A stretch of DNA of 64,000 bases from a virus, in IMG/VR virus record IMGVR_UViG_3300032173_000003, positions 1 to 64,000 of that record, one strand, 5' to 3'. The notes below the pieces were generated by a model. That model had not been told where the DNA came from. It ran no database searches and saw nothing but the letters and a program-made list of their open reading frames with translations. Positions 31,167 to 37,925 of this stretch are shown here, piece by piece. Numbering within the stretch: position 1 is the first letter of the stretch; each line of letters starts with the position of its first letter. The translations under genes and the position numbers were made by a program.

Positions 31167-31862
31167 TCAATCCCAATACTTGTGCAGCGTCTCTACGTGC
31201 CTCAAGATGATAGAACTGTCCGTGAACCTATACGTATCTTTAAGACTTTGCGTATCTTTAAAGTGGGAAAGTTCTGAAAGTACCGCCCTAGTAACAGCAC
31301 AATCCGAAATGTAGTCCCTATACCAAAATGTGTCAAACTTCTCCAGGTAAATAAGGAAAGGGTCGGCATAGGTCCAGGTAAACTTGGGCTTTGCGTTTTG
31401 TTTACCGTGTAACGAATGGATGTAACCCACTGGGGTATAATCGTTATCTTCATCGTGACCCAAGTCAAACTCCGAGTACTCACTGCTCTGGTGACTTTCG
31501 AGCCAACCCCAATTCAAGCTACGCCAAAAGTCCCCCCTGTAAGAGCGTGACCACACATCCTCTTCAGAACTGGTGAGGGTGCGGCCCCAGAATTTTGTGA
31601 TTTGGGGGATGATACGCAGAGCTTCACGGGGACTTGCTTTACGAAAGAAGCTTTCTAAAAGGTCAATGCGATGCTTCTCGGGATCGGCAATACTGATAAC
31701 CCTTTGATAGTCTTCGGAAGCCGCCTGGAAGTGAACTTTAATGTATTCCTCTTCCTCCTTTTCAACTTTGAAAGTTATATTGACCCTTAGGAAAGGTATT
31801 GAGCCTGCTCCGTCAGAAGGGCGTTCATCCACCCTAAAGCTGGTGATTTGGATAAAACTCAT
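31167..31862 (-). CDS. Hypothetical protein
   Basis: 231 residues starting MSFIQITSFRVDERPSDG; mixed alpha/beta, acidic, Trp-rich in the middle. Overlaps the upstream gene by 4 bases. No family recognised. Confidence 0.65.
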   Translation of the reverse strand: MSFIQITSFRVDERPSDGAGSIPFLRVNITFKVEKEEEEYIKVHFQAASEDYQRVISIADPEKHRIDLLESFFRKASPREALRIIPQITKFWGRTLTSSEEDVWSRSYRGDFWRSLNWGWLESHQSSEYSEFDLGHDEDNDYTPVGYIHSLHGKQNAKPKFTWTYADPFLIYLEKFDTFWYRDYISDCAVTRAVLSELSHFKDTQSLKDTYRFTDSSIILRHVETLHKYWD

Positions 31863-32107
31863 GACATACCCAGAGCAGCTCTAAAGAAACTGGTAATCTC
31901 AAGTTTGGAACCATGGTTGACATTGTACTTATTGCATACTTCAATTAGTTTTTTCTCATAGTCAAGGTGGGGGTGCGAAAGACCAATAACCCTGAGCCTA
32001 TCGACAAAGGACTCTTTGACAACATCTGTCAATGCTGCAAGGTCTTCTTCATCAATGTTAACGGTTTTTGTGCATATGGCCGGGTGGTATTCGTATGTGA
32101 TTTCCAT
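31859..32107 (-). CDS. Hypothetical protein
   Basis: 82 residues starting MEITYEYHPAICTKTVNI; acidic, ends FFRAALGMS. Coupled to the next gene by overlap. Unknown. Confidence 0.6.
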   Translation of the reverse strand: MEITYEYHPAICTKTVNIDEEDLAALTDVVKESFVDRLRVIGLSHPHLDYEKKLIEVCNKYNVNHGSKLEITSFFRAALGMS

Positions 32108-32166
32108 TGAGTGTCTCTGTGAGGGTAAAGTGGGGCAAAGTCAAACTCTACCCCACCGGTAAGCGA

Positions 32167-33000
32167 TCAGACGGCAGCCATCTCAGTCAAGACGCTCATT
32201 GCACGGCGGTTGATGGACGCCCCAGCACCGAAGTTGCTGTAGTTGAACCGACCAGCAACAGTCTTGCGGCTACGGTTAGAGCCGAAGTCGGTGATTCCGT
32301 TGAAGGCATCGTAGAAAGTCCTACCTTCATTACCGCCGCCCGTACCAGAGACAAACAGCTCGGTGAAGGTCTCAACGTTGCGCATCTTGGCGATATCTTT
32401 TTGGTAGACAGCTTCCAGAGCAGTTTGGAACTGGTCGATGCTGCAAGGAGCAGAAGCCAAGGTCTCAACTTTGGTTGCATAGATACGCATCGAGTCGTTG
32501 ACATAGCTGACAACGGCATCAGAAGCCAGGACACGGTTGTTAACACCCTCCATGTGGCGATAGCGCTCACTCAGGTCACTGTAGGCCATTGCAAAAGTAT
32601 TCCCGCAAATGACACGAGTGGCTGAGTTACCGATTGCCACACTGGCGTTACCCGTGTGCCCATTCAGCAAGGTGATGTAGGCTTTGTAGTCCTCACCAAG
32701 AACTTGGAACTCCTGGTTGATGCGAGCTTGGATAAACACCTTGGCCCCGTGGTTAAGGAACCCGATGTTCTCAATGTTGAGCACACCTTCGGAAACCATT
32801 GGATCGACCAGCTTGCGGAGGTCGGCATTCTGAACCGTTTCATATGCAGAGGAAACAACGCCGAGGGCACGACCGGTATCGGCACGAACCACAGCGGCTT
32901 TCTCGTCCCACTGAACCGGCTGACCATCGTTGCCAGCGAAGAACAGAGGGCGCTTCTCAACGGCCCAATCCAGGTTATCGGTCAGAGCGAAAGTAGTCAT
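32167..33000 (-). CDS. DUF932 phage/plasmid-like protein
   Basis: 277 residues. Pattern of DUF932 (TIGR03299-type): an N-terminal lead-in, then DTGRALGVVSSAYETVQN, GAKVFIQARI, YITLLNGHTGNASVAI, TRVICGNTFAMA and a helical C-terminal half ending with a GRTFYDAFNGITDF block. These proteins are common on phages and plasmids and often expressed at high level; their biochemical role is not settled. It has its own promoter at 33050-33078. Confidence 0.85.
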   Translation of the reverse strand: MTTFALTDNLDWAVEKRPLFFAGNDGQPVQWDEKAAVVRADTGRALGVVSSAYETVQNADLRKLVDPMVSEGVLNIENIGFLNHGAKVFIQARINQEFQVLGEDYKAYITLLNGHTGNASVAIGNSATRVICGNTFAMAYSDLSERYRHMEGVNNRVLASDAVVSYVNDSMRIYATKVETLASAPCSIDQFQTALEAVYQKDIAKMRNVETFTELFVSGTGGGNEGRTFYDAFNGITDFGSNRSRKTVAGRFNYSNFGAGASINRRAMSVLTEMAAV

Positions 33001-33049
33001 TTTGGTTTAGGGGTGGTGGTTTAGGGGGCGGGTCGCCTCCAGTGATTTA

Positions 33050-33078
33050 ATTATAGCAGCCTAGGGGGCAAAAGTAAA
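33050..33078 (-). promoter_or_regulatory. Promoter of the DUF932 gene, with -35 inside a G/C hairpin
   Basis: Minus-strand TTTACT, 17-bp spacer, TATAAT with extended TGC. The -35 box lies in the loop of an 8-bp inverted repeat (CTAGGGGG/CCCCCTAG, 33061-33086), a layout seen at several promoters here. Confidence 0.65.
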
Positions 33079-33095
33079 CCCCCTAGTTTAAGGGC

Positions 33096-33296
33096 TCACT
33101 GGCGTTCCCATCGCTGGCTGCAGCGTTGGTTGCAACGCAGCTCAGACACAGGGTAATCAAAGCCTTGCTTAAAGGCATTCTCCTGCACCTCCTGAGCGCT
33201 GTCGCCCGTGATAGTGCGCTGGGTTGAGGCTTGGGCGGGATAGCTCGTTATGATTGCTGCCAGGGCAACCATTGCTAGTGCTAGAGTTTTAGTCAT
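33096..33296 (-). CDS. Small exported protein
   Basis: 66 residues with a signal peptide (MTKTLALAMVALAAIITSYP, cut likely after AQA) and a mature part with two Cys (LRCNQRCSQRW) that could form a disulfide. Expected in the periplasm. Unknown function. Confidence 0.65.
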   Translation of the reverse strand: MTKTLALAMVALAAIITSYPAQASTQRTITGDSAQEVQENAFKQGFDYPVSELRCNQRCSQRWERQ

Positions 33297-33300
33297 TGTG

Positions 33301-34047
33301 TCAGGGAACTAGGGAGAACAATTTCAGGGATTTGCATTCCACATCATAGAGACAAAGGTTCATCTCGGATACGGGGACGGGGTCACGGGAGCTACCACCC
33401 ATTTGCCCGTCAAGTACCAGGCTATAGTCACTGATATGAATTGCATGGTAGTGCCCAGCTACTCGAACCCAAGTGCGGTTAGGCTCTTTGTTCCACCAGT
33501 AAACACGCTCGTTAGGTCCCCCAGGAGTCGAATACGAAGGTCCGAACATCATTAGGTCCCGCTCTTTGCGACTAGCTTCCTTCACCAGGTAATGACCGTC
33601 GTACGCAGGTATTTCCATTTGGGAGGGGAAGCAGGCGTGAGAGCAGCGGTATTCCACCCCAGCGGAGTCACGGAAGACGATTCCGTATGGGAACGATAGA
33701 AGCCACGGCAAGAGTTCTCCCTTGGTGTCGATACCACCCTTTTCAAAGTCAGAGAGAGTCTGCCTAAGGTCTTGGAAGATGCGCACGTTGTTACCTTTCA
33801 GGTACCGCTCTAGCTTATCTTGGTGATTGCTTCGAAGAACAACCATACCGGGGAGAGACTCTTGAGCCTCCCGAACTGCTTTGTAAACAGCTACTGAGTC
33901 ACTCGTATCGCACCGAGAATCAAACAGATCTCCAAGCAAGATGGGCGTCAGCTTGTTGTTATAGCAGTGGTCCAGTGCTTCCAGCAAAGGTCCGGGTTGG
34001 GAATGAACATCCCCGATCAAGGCGTAGTTGTGTTGGGGCATTTTCAT
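33301..34047 (-). CDS. Metallophosphatase (variant)
   Basis: About 248 residues from MKMPQHNYALIGDVHSQPG; the promoter at 34064-34091 excludes the outer start. Motifs: LIGDVHSQPG, LLGDLFDSR, VVLRSNHQDKL, YRCSHACF and VAGHYHAIH. The third motif has SNH where GNH is standard. The C-terminal part (LVLDGQMGG) is as in PPP-like phosphatases. A second such enzyme sits at 24586-25293. Confidence 0.8.
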   Translation of the reverse strand: MKMPQHNYALIGDVHSQPGPLLEALDHCYNNKLTPILLGDLFDSRCDTSDSVAVYKAVREAQESLPGMVVLRSNHQDKLERYLKGNNVRIFQDLRQTLSDFEKGGIDTKGELLPWLLSFPYGIVFRDSAGVEYRCSHACFPSQMEIPAYDGHYLVKEASRKERDLMMFGPSYSTPGGPNERVYWWNKEPNRTWVRVAGHYHAIHISDYSLVLDGQMGGSSRDPVPVSEMNLCLYDVECKSLKLFSLVP

Positions 34048-34063
34048 TAAATGGCTATACTGT

Positions 34064-34091
34064 ATTATAGCACGGAAGCCCCGGCTGTCAA
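34064..34091 (-). promoter_or_regulatory. Consensus sigma-70 promoter
   Basis: Minus-strand TTGACA, 16-bp spacer, TATAAT with extended TGC: one of the best matches in the window. A CACGG/CCGTG inverted repeat flanks the -35 box. It overlaps the 3' end of the macro-domain gene. Confidence 0.8.
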
Positions 34092-34591
34092 GCCCCCGTG
34101 TATTCAACCAATGTGACAACAGCCCAGGGCTTGACATCCTTTGCGAACTGCTCCAGTTTGGCCACAATCAGTGCCTCATCGCCTCCGGCAAGTCCGCACC
34201 CAATCTTGGGGAAGCCGATCCGCATCGGTGAGAGGAACTCGTTGGCTAGCCGACCCGTGTACCCGCACAGACGGTTAAGCAAAGTGTCAAAGGCTTCGTA
34301 TTCAAAAACGTCTTTGTTTCGGCTATAGGTATGTTGGGTGTAGGCATTGATAATGAAGAAGAAACCTCTGCCATTACCGCTAACAAGAGCATCGCTCCAA
34401 TTGCCAAGTTTGTCCTTAGAGCCATAAACCGTGGCCTTATCAGCAGCAACTGCTGCGGGAAACTTCTTAGCAATCTGACCTGCAATGCCTGATTTCATTG
34501 CGTGAAAGCAGTTACAACCGTGAACAATCACATCGAACTGACCACCTTCTGCCAAAGCCAGTAAGTCACCCTCAATAACTTGCAAAGTCAT
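34088..34591 (-). CDS. Macro domain protein
   Basis: 167 residues. Macro fold signatures: VIEGDLLALAEGGQFDVIVH, then GCNCFHAMKSGIAGQI (adenine/ribose loop), FFIINAYTQH and the phosphate loop RIGFPKIGCGLAGGDEAL. It resembles the OARD1/Poa1 type that removes ADP-ribose or phosphate from ADP-ribose derivatives. With the NAD salvage enzymes it suggests the phage handles ADP-ribose signals or defence products. Overlaps the upstream gene by 4 bases. Confidence 0.85.
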   Translation of the reverse strand: MTLQVIEGDLLALAEGGQFDVIVHGCNCFHAMKSGIAGQIAKKFPAAVAADKATVYGSKDKLGNWSDALVSGNGRGFFFIINAYTQHTYSRNKDVFEYEAFDTLLNRLCGYTGRLANEFLSPMRIGFPKIGCGLAGGDEALIVAKLEQFAKDVKPWAVVTLVEYTGA

Positions 34592-34860
34592 TTCCTCTCC
34601 GCAACTTGAAAGTTAAGCTCAGCGTAGTGGTCAGTCAGATAGGACTTGATTTCTTTGAGTTTTGCAAGTTGGGCATCCCTATCTGCCTTCGCATTGTTGA
34701 AGGCGTCCGGACCTTGGACGTAGTAATCACGTGCGTGGAACTCAATGTCGTGGAACTTGTCAATGGCTTCTTCCAGGGCGCGGTAAGCGTTACGGTAGCC
34801 ATCAAGCAGGGTACCACCCCCTGAGCCGTTAATGTGGACGGTAGGTAAAGTGCGAGTCAT
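34588..34860 (-). CDS. Hypothetical phage protein
   Basis: 90 residues starting MTRTLPTVHINGSGGGTLLD, with GYRNAYRALEEAIDKF and AKLKEIKSYLTDHYAEL helices. The HINGSGG opening recurs in phage proteins. Unknown function. Confidence 0.65.
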   Translation of the reverse strand: MTRTLPTVHINGSGGGTLLDGYRNAYRALEEAIDKFHDIEFHARDYYVQGPDAFNNAKADRDAQLAKLKEIKSYLTDHYAELNFQVAERK

Positions 34861-34869
34861 TTAGTCCTC

Positions 34870-35313
34870 TTAGTTAATAGTGTTGGTGCCGTCTAGCTCG
34901 GCGGTGATGGCGCGGGGTTGTCGTTGTACAAAGTGTGCAAGATCGTTACCCGGCCAAAATCTTTTTCTGTTGTTTGATGCTACTTCCCCTTCTTCGTTGA
35001 AAGTATCTAGCCAGTGGCTATTGCGCCAATCATTGTGGAAACCCTTGTACCCTCCACGATTCTCCCGGTAGTACATAGTGATCTTTGAAGCATACCATTC
35101 GTCGTATTCGCCAACCTCACGGGCAGACATAGTGAACTTACACTCGGGAATGTTATTTGTTTTCACTCCCCAAACTCCGGTGTGTGCTTCAGGGTTATTG
35201 TGCCATACGTCTCTGGCACTTAGCCATTCTCCTGAAATAGCGCACCAACTTTCAACGGGATGAAGACCACCTAAAGCTACTCGATAGTGAATGCAGGATG
35301 AACAAGGTGACAT
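34870..35313 (-). CDS. Cys-motif hypothetical protein
   Basis: 147 residues beginning MSPCSSCIHYRVALGG: a CxxC at the very N-terminus with further Cys in ESWCAISGEW and PECKF, giving a likely zinc site. The C-terminal half is basic and aromatic. Unknown. Confidence 0.6.
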   Translation of the reverse strand: MSPCSSCIHYRVALGGLHPVESWCAISGEWLSARDVWHNNPEAHTGVWGVKTNNIPECKFTMSAREVGEYDEWYASKITMYYRENRGGYKGFHNDWRNSHWLDTFNEEGEVASNNRKRFWPGNDLAHFVQRQPRAITAELDGTNTIN

Positions 35314-35558
35314 TAGTTAGAACCCTCCAGCTCGGCGGCGATGGCTAGCAAGTAGCCGCGAGTCGTATTCTGCGCTAACCACTGGCCATATTCAAACTCG
35401 ATGTTTGGGTCGGGGCGATCCGAAATCGGCACCACCAGATCAGCAGCAGCCCGCAGGGCGGCGGCAGCAATCCAAGGTGCATAGCACTCGGCATTAACTT
35501 CAAACAAGGCAGCATCCAGCACGGCCTGAGCGGCGGGGGATAGCGGTTGGTCAGTCAT
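35313..35558 (-). CDS. LSPAAQ-family module protein
   Basis: 81 residues with the typical order MTDQPLSPAAQAVLDAAL, AAALRAAADLVVPI and YLLAIAAELEGSN. Overlaps the next gene by 8 bases. One of at least five related copies in the window. Unknown. Confidence 0.7.
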   Translation of the reverse strand: MTDQPLSPAAQAVLDAALFEVNAECYAPWIAAAALRAAADLVVPISDRPDPNIEFEYGQWLAQNTTRGYLLAIAAELEGSN

Positions 35559-35916
35559 TTGGCAGGGCCTCGGCGGCGATGGCAGGCATCGGCAGCGCCC
35601 AGTGGGGGAGCCAGTGGGTGTGAATGGTCTGATTGATCCTGGTCAGCTTCCAGTGATCCAGTACAGGATTAAACGCCCACACTGCTTCAAAAGGATTGCA
35701 ATCAGAAAACTCAGGCCACCGCTCGCTCACCGGCTCGGGCTGGGCCAGGGCGGCGCGGGCTTTTTCAAGCACGTCTTCGATATTCAGGTCTAGATATGCG
35801 CTGCCACCCCTATCTTCGTCCAGCAGGTGCGGGGCCTCACCCCAGACCATTGTGTGAAGTTCCTGCAGCTGCTGGATCAGCTCAGCGCACAGGGCTTTGT
35901 AATCGGGGTCAGGCAT
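35551..35916 (-). CDS. YRALCAEL module fused to a DUF551-like tail
   Basis: About 121 residues from MPDPDYKALCAELIQQL. First half: YKALCAEL...KARAALAQPEPVSER; second half resembles DUF551, ending with THWLPHWALPMPA. The open frame extends further out but without module similarity. Unknown. Confidence 0.65.
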   Translation of the reverse strand: MPDPDYKALCAELIQQLQELHTMVWGEAPHLLDEDRGGSAYLDLNIEDVLEKARAALAQPEPVSERWPEFSDCNPFEAVWAFNPVLDHWKLTRINQTIHTHWLPHWALPMPAIAAEALPND

Positions 35917-35927
35917 TGAAACTTTCT

Positions 35928-36158
35928 TCACTTGTGGGACCAGCGGCGTGGTGCTTGAATAAGGTATTCGGTAGGGTCTTCTCCACTTCGCCAAGCATTG
36001 CGTATTGCTTTGGGAAAGAATGTTTGCCCACAATTACTATAGCCGGCGCAAGATGCACCACTTTGATATGCAGATCCCGCCATGGGTTTGTATAAACCAG
36101 CGGCTTGGACCCACTCGCTAAAGGTAAGTCCTTCGCAGTTGATGTCGTGATAGGCCAT
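35928..36158 (-). CDS. Hypothetical small protein
   Basis: 76 residues starting MAYHDINCEGLTFSEWVQAA, with two Cys in SGASCAGYSNCG. Ends APRRWSHK. Unknown. Confidence 0.55.
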   Translation of the reverse strand: MAYHDINCEGLTFSEWVQAAGLYKPMAGSAYQSGASCAGYSNCGQTFFPKAIRNAWRSGEDPTEYLIQAPRRWSHK

Positions 36159-36160
36159 GT

Positions 36161-36355
36161 TTATTGCGTTTTTAGGGTTGGGTTAATAAAAGATACTGAT
36201 TCAGACCAGTATTCATTTGTAAGAGCCTTTTTGTTCAATTCCTCAACTCTGTCTTCCGCTTCTTTCAAGGTCTGATAAATCTCAAATGGACGGGCGGAAA
36301 ATCTGGCAAGTGGGCTTTTACGCTCTGTCATGACAACGTACATTTTTGAAGTCAT
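36161..36355 (-). CDS. Hypothetical small basic protein
   Basis: 64 residues from MTSKMYVVMTERKSP; YEIYQTL-like helix with EDRVEELNKKAL. The ATG at 36355 lies next to the upstream stop. Unknown. Confidence 0.55.
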   Translation of the reverse strand: MTSKMYVVMTERKSPLARFSARPFEIYQTLKEAEDRVEELNKKALTNEYWSESVSFINPTLKTQ

Positions 36356-36356
36356 T

Positions 36357-36635
36357 TCAGCTGGCCTCCTCCTGCAAATAGCCGAACAGCTCCTGTAACA
36401 GGGCGTTACCCGCAAGGTCCAGAGGGGCGGGGGCGGCCTTCATGTTGAACTCTTTGAGCAACCAGCGAGCAGCGGCTCTCCCAGATTCGGAGTAGGGCTC
36501 GGCAGTGGCCAGTTGCTGGAAGAAGGATACCCTGGCAGAACGGTCGCCAATGAAGAACTGACCGATAGTGTGGAAACCGACCAGACCTACGGTTCCGAAG
36601 AAAGCGCCAGGGGCAGCAGCGTATATGGTGCTCAC
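36357..36635 (-). CDS. Hypothetical protein, GTG start
   Basis: 92 residues (STIYAAAPGAFFGTVGL...), one hydrophobic stretch near the N-terminus and a helical tail LLQELFGYLQEEAS. A TATGAT box with TTGCAC 17 bp upstream (36663-36691) precedes it. Unknown. Confidence 0.55.
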   Translation of the reverse strand: MSTIYAAAPGAFFGTVGLVGFHTIGQFFIGDRSARVSFFQQLATAEPYSESGRAAARWLLKEFNMKAAPAPLDLAGNALLQELFGYLQEEAS

Positions 36636-36715
36636 GGGGTCACTTGGTTGACTACCCCCATATCATACCACAAAACCCAGACGGGTGCAACCTGCCTGGG
36701 CTTGTGGATTTGGAA

Positions 36716-36834
36716 TGGGACCGGCAGGATTCGAACCATGCAACCACTCCTTTAAACGAGGTATTTTTTAATTGCTGATGTATCTTGTACAAGATAACTT
36801 TTATTTAGTGCTCTACCAGTTGAGCTACGGTCCC
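36716..36834 (-). tRNA. tRNA-Lys-like gene with a 45-nt insertion in the anticodon stem
   Basis: Acceptor GGGACCG/CGGTCCC, D arm GCTC/GAGC, variable loop TGGTT and T arm TTCGAAT are normal and close to bacterial tRNA-Lys (one extra T bulges in the T stem). After C27-T28 the sequence is interrupted by 45 bases (36762-36806). Removing them restores a perfect 5-bp stem CTCCT/AGGAG and a loop CGTTTAA (anticodon TTT, Lys), although position 33 would be G where T is almost universal. The insertion holds TTATCTTGTACAAGATA (hairpin) and CAGCAATTAAA. Confidence 0.7.
36762..36806 (-). other. Insertion in tRNA-Lys-like gene (mini-intron candidate)
   Basis: 45 bases, A/T-rich. A 7-bp hairpin (TATCTTG/CAAGATA), then CATCAGCAATTAAAAAATA. 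Same plan as the other two insertions and as the two leader elements in this cluster. Confidence 0.6.
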
Positions 36835-36840
36835 AAGTTT

Positions 36841-36917
36841 CCGGGTGTCTACCCCGGTTTTAACTAGATAGTTGTTTTTCCTTTGGGTTAGCGAGAAGGT
36901 GTTTAGCTGAACTATCT
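36841..36917 (-). ncRNA. Structured element A in the tRNA cluster
   Basis: Between the Gln-like and Lys-like tRNAs. RNA 8-bp stem AGAUAGUU/AACUAUCU (36910-36917 with 36866-36873) encloses CAGCUAAACA and a small CCUU/AAGG stem; it is followed by a GC hairpin CCGGG/CCCGG (36841-36857) just before the tRNA. Element B has the same plan with covarying stem bases. Confidence 0.55.
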
Positions 36918-36938
36918 ACGTTTTTCAAAGAAAAACAA

Positions 36939-37061
36939 TCGAAGAGGCAAGATTCGAACTTGCGTATAGCGGTTCCCTTAGTGTATTTAATTGCTGAATC
37001 ATCTCTATCGAGATAATTTTTTTTTTACATGACCGCTGCCTGACCACTCGGCTACTCTTCG
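36939..37061 (-). tRNA. Gln-like tRNA gene with an insertion of about 51 nt in the anticodon loop
   Basis: Acceptor CGAAGAG/CTCTTCG (7 bp perfect), D arm GCC/GGC, anticodon stem GCGGT/ACCGC and T arm GCAAG/CTTGC with TTCGAAT are all intact. The loop, however, is 58 bases long (36974-37031). It holds hairpin ATCTC-GATA-GAGAT and TTCAGCAATTAAA, flanked by TGTA and TACA. The final loop bases are CTAAGGGA; no exact 7-base loop with T33 can be drawn, so the anticodon is unknown; the Gln-like label rests on the D arm only. Confidence 0.65.
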
Positions 37062-37067
37062 TTATTC

Positions 37068-37152
37068 AAGGTGAGTTTTGCTGGATTTGAACCAGCTAAC
37101 TTGGGGTGTTAAACCCCGCGTATTAACCTATTTTTAATAGCTGCCTCACCTT
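37068..37152 (-). tRNA. Aberrant tRNA-like gene
   Basis: T arm GCTGG/CCAGC with TTCAAAT and a 4+7+4 hairpin GGGG-TTTAACA-CCCC look like tRNA parts. The ends pair over 8 bp (AAGGTGAG/CTCACCTT) but four extra A separate the T stem from the acceptor strand, and the D region is replaced by a TATTAA/TTAATA hairpin preceded by GGCAGC. If the loop is an anticodon loop it reads UAA. Probably not a normal tRNA. Confidence 0.45.
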
Positions 37153-37179
37153 CTGAGGTTGTTTCCGTTAAACGGAAAA

Positions 37180-37298
37180 TCGGGGAAGAAGGAATCGAAC
37201 CTCCGTCACGTCCTGTCTGATGGAATTTTAGTAATTGCTGTCTGTACCTTAAACAAGATAACTGTTAATTACGTGTGCTACCACTGCACCATTCCCCA
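37180..37298 (-). tRNA. tRNA-like gene with a 47-nt insertion in the anticodon stem
   Basis: Acceptor TGGGGAA/TTCCCCG (first pair T-G), D arm GTGC/GCAC, T arm GGAGG/CCTTC with TTCGATT. Between base 29 and base 30 lies a 47-base insertion (37224-37270). Joining the flanks gives a perfect 5-bp stem CGTCC/GGACG but an 8-base loop ATCAGACA, so the identity stays open. The insertion has hairpin TATCTT/AAGGTA and GACAGCAATTAC, with GTAATT/AATTAC as an outer stem. Confidence 0.6.
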
Positions 37299-37344
37299 TT
37301 GTTGCCCCGGTAAACTACCGGGGGAAATTGACTTTAGTGAAACA

Positions 37345-37395
37345 AGATGGTTGGGTTTCTGTTGAAAAGAAAGGTTTTTGATTGCTGAACCATCT
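37345..37395 (-). ncRNA. Structured element B at the 5' end of the tRNA transcript
   Basis: RNA stem AGAUGGUU/AACCAUCU (37388-37395 with 37345-37352) encloses CAGCAAUCAAAAACC and a UUUCU/AGAAA stem with a 7-base loop. Against element A, one stem pair changes from A-U to G-C, i.e. covaries. Its first base is about where transcription should start from the promoter at 37402-37429. A GC hairpin (37305-37323) separates it from the first tRNA. Confidence 0.55.
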
Positions 37396-37401
37396 GGGTG
37401 T

Positions 37402-37429
37402 ATTATAGCAGTGTTGCTTGGGCGGTAAA
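37402..37429 (-). promoter_or_regulatory. Promoter of the interrupted-tRNA cluster
   Basis: Minus-strand TTTACC, 16-bp spacer, TATAAT with extended TGC. Confidence 0.7.
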
Positions 37430-37433
37430 CGGC

Positions 37434-37619
37434 CTACTTCTCGTGAGTGGCAAGCTGTAAAATCAACCAGAGGGCCGTAATCCCCAGCAAAAAGACAGGC
37501 ACAAGTGTGGGGGCCATCACGGTAAGCCAGGGCCAGGAGACCTGACCCGTTACTTTCAAAGTTATGAAAACGGTCTGCAGAACAGTGTTTAGAGCGCCCA
37601 GCAGTTTGAATTGGGTCAT
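37434..37619 (-). CDS. Small membrane protein (LKLTG-WPW family)
   Basis: 61 residues with two membrane segments; LKVTGQVSWPWLTVMAP matches the gene at 49909-50109 (LKLTGYIAWPWIWVLSP), so they are paralogues. Such small membrane proteins recur in many phages; role unknown. Confidence 0.7.
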   Translation of the reverse strand: MTQFKLLGALNTVLQTVFITLKVTGQVSWPWLTVMAPTLVPVFLLGITALWLILQLATHEK

Positions 37620-37639
37620 GAATCTTTACCGACGCTAGG

Positions 37640-37690
37640 ATTGAAGGACTAAAACTAGGTACAGGGCAGGTGCCATACCAAACCGGGCAA
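37640..37690 (-). pseudogene. Partial duplicate of the DUF2828 gene's 3' end
   Basis: The stretch GGATTGAAGG-n-CT...CAGGTGCC closely follows the DNA at about 38025-38070, which codes the SGCSPSILTS region of the DUF2828 protein. In this copy the frame is broken by stops. It suggests an old tandem duplication with loss of most of one copy. Confidence 0.4.
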
Positions 37691-37709
37691 TATCCCGTTT
37701 TTCTAAACG

Positions 37710-37925
37710 TTATTTACCCCAAAGAAGCTGGAATAAGTTCCTCTTTCTTTTTCGTTTAGGGACATCTGTCCAGAAGTTCCTCACCGTAACTGTTTCACCG
37801 TTACCTAGGTCTATGTTTGACGTAGGTTTGGAACGGTCCCGATTAAAGAACCCTTGCTGAAAAGCCTCAGAAATTGCAGGGTTTGCTAAGATGGCCCTGA
37901 GCTGGGGGGAAATGATGCCCTTCAC
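37710..37925 (-). CDS. Small basic protein, GTG start
   Basis: 71 residues; GTG overlaps the stop of the DUF2828 gene (GTGA). KGIISPQLRAILANPAISEA, then FQQGFFNRDRSKPTSN and a basic tail KRKRKRNLFQLLWGK. Coupled to the DUF2828 protein, perhaps its partner. Unknown. Confidence 0.55.
   Translation of the reverse strand: MKGIISPQLRAILANPAISEAFQQGFFNRDRSKPTSNIDLGNGETVTVRNFWTDVPKRKRKRNLFQLLWGK

Noticed and set aside
37068-37152. Normal tRNA-Leu(UAA)
   Set aside because: No long variable arm, four extra bases between T stem and acceptor strand, and no real D arm; the UAA loop alone is not enough.
36716-37298. Group I introns in the interrupted tRNA genes
   Set aside because: Insertions are only 45-51 nt, far below the size needed for a group I core, and no P3-P7 elements are visible.
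37669-37690. Terminator for minus-strand transcripts at the CCGGG/CCCG hairpin
   Set aside because: The T run is on the plus-strand side, so it would not end minus-strand transcripts; it is not listed as a terminator.
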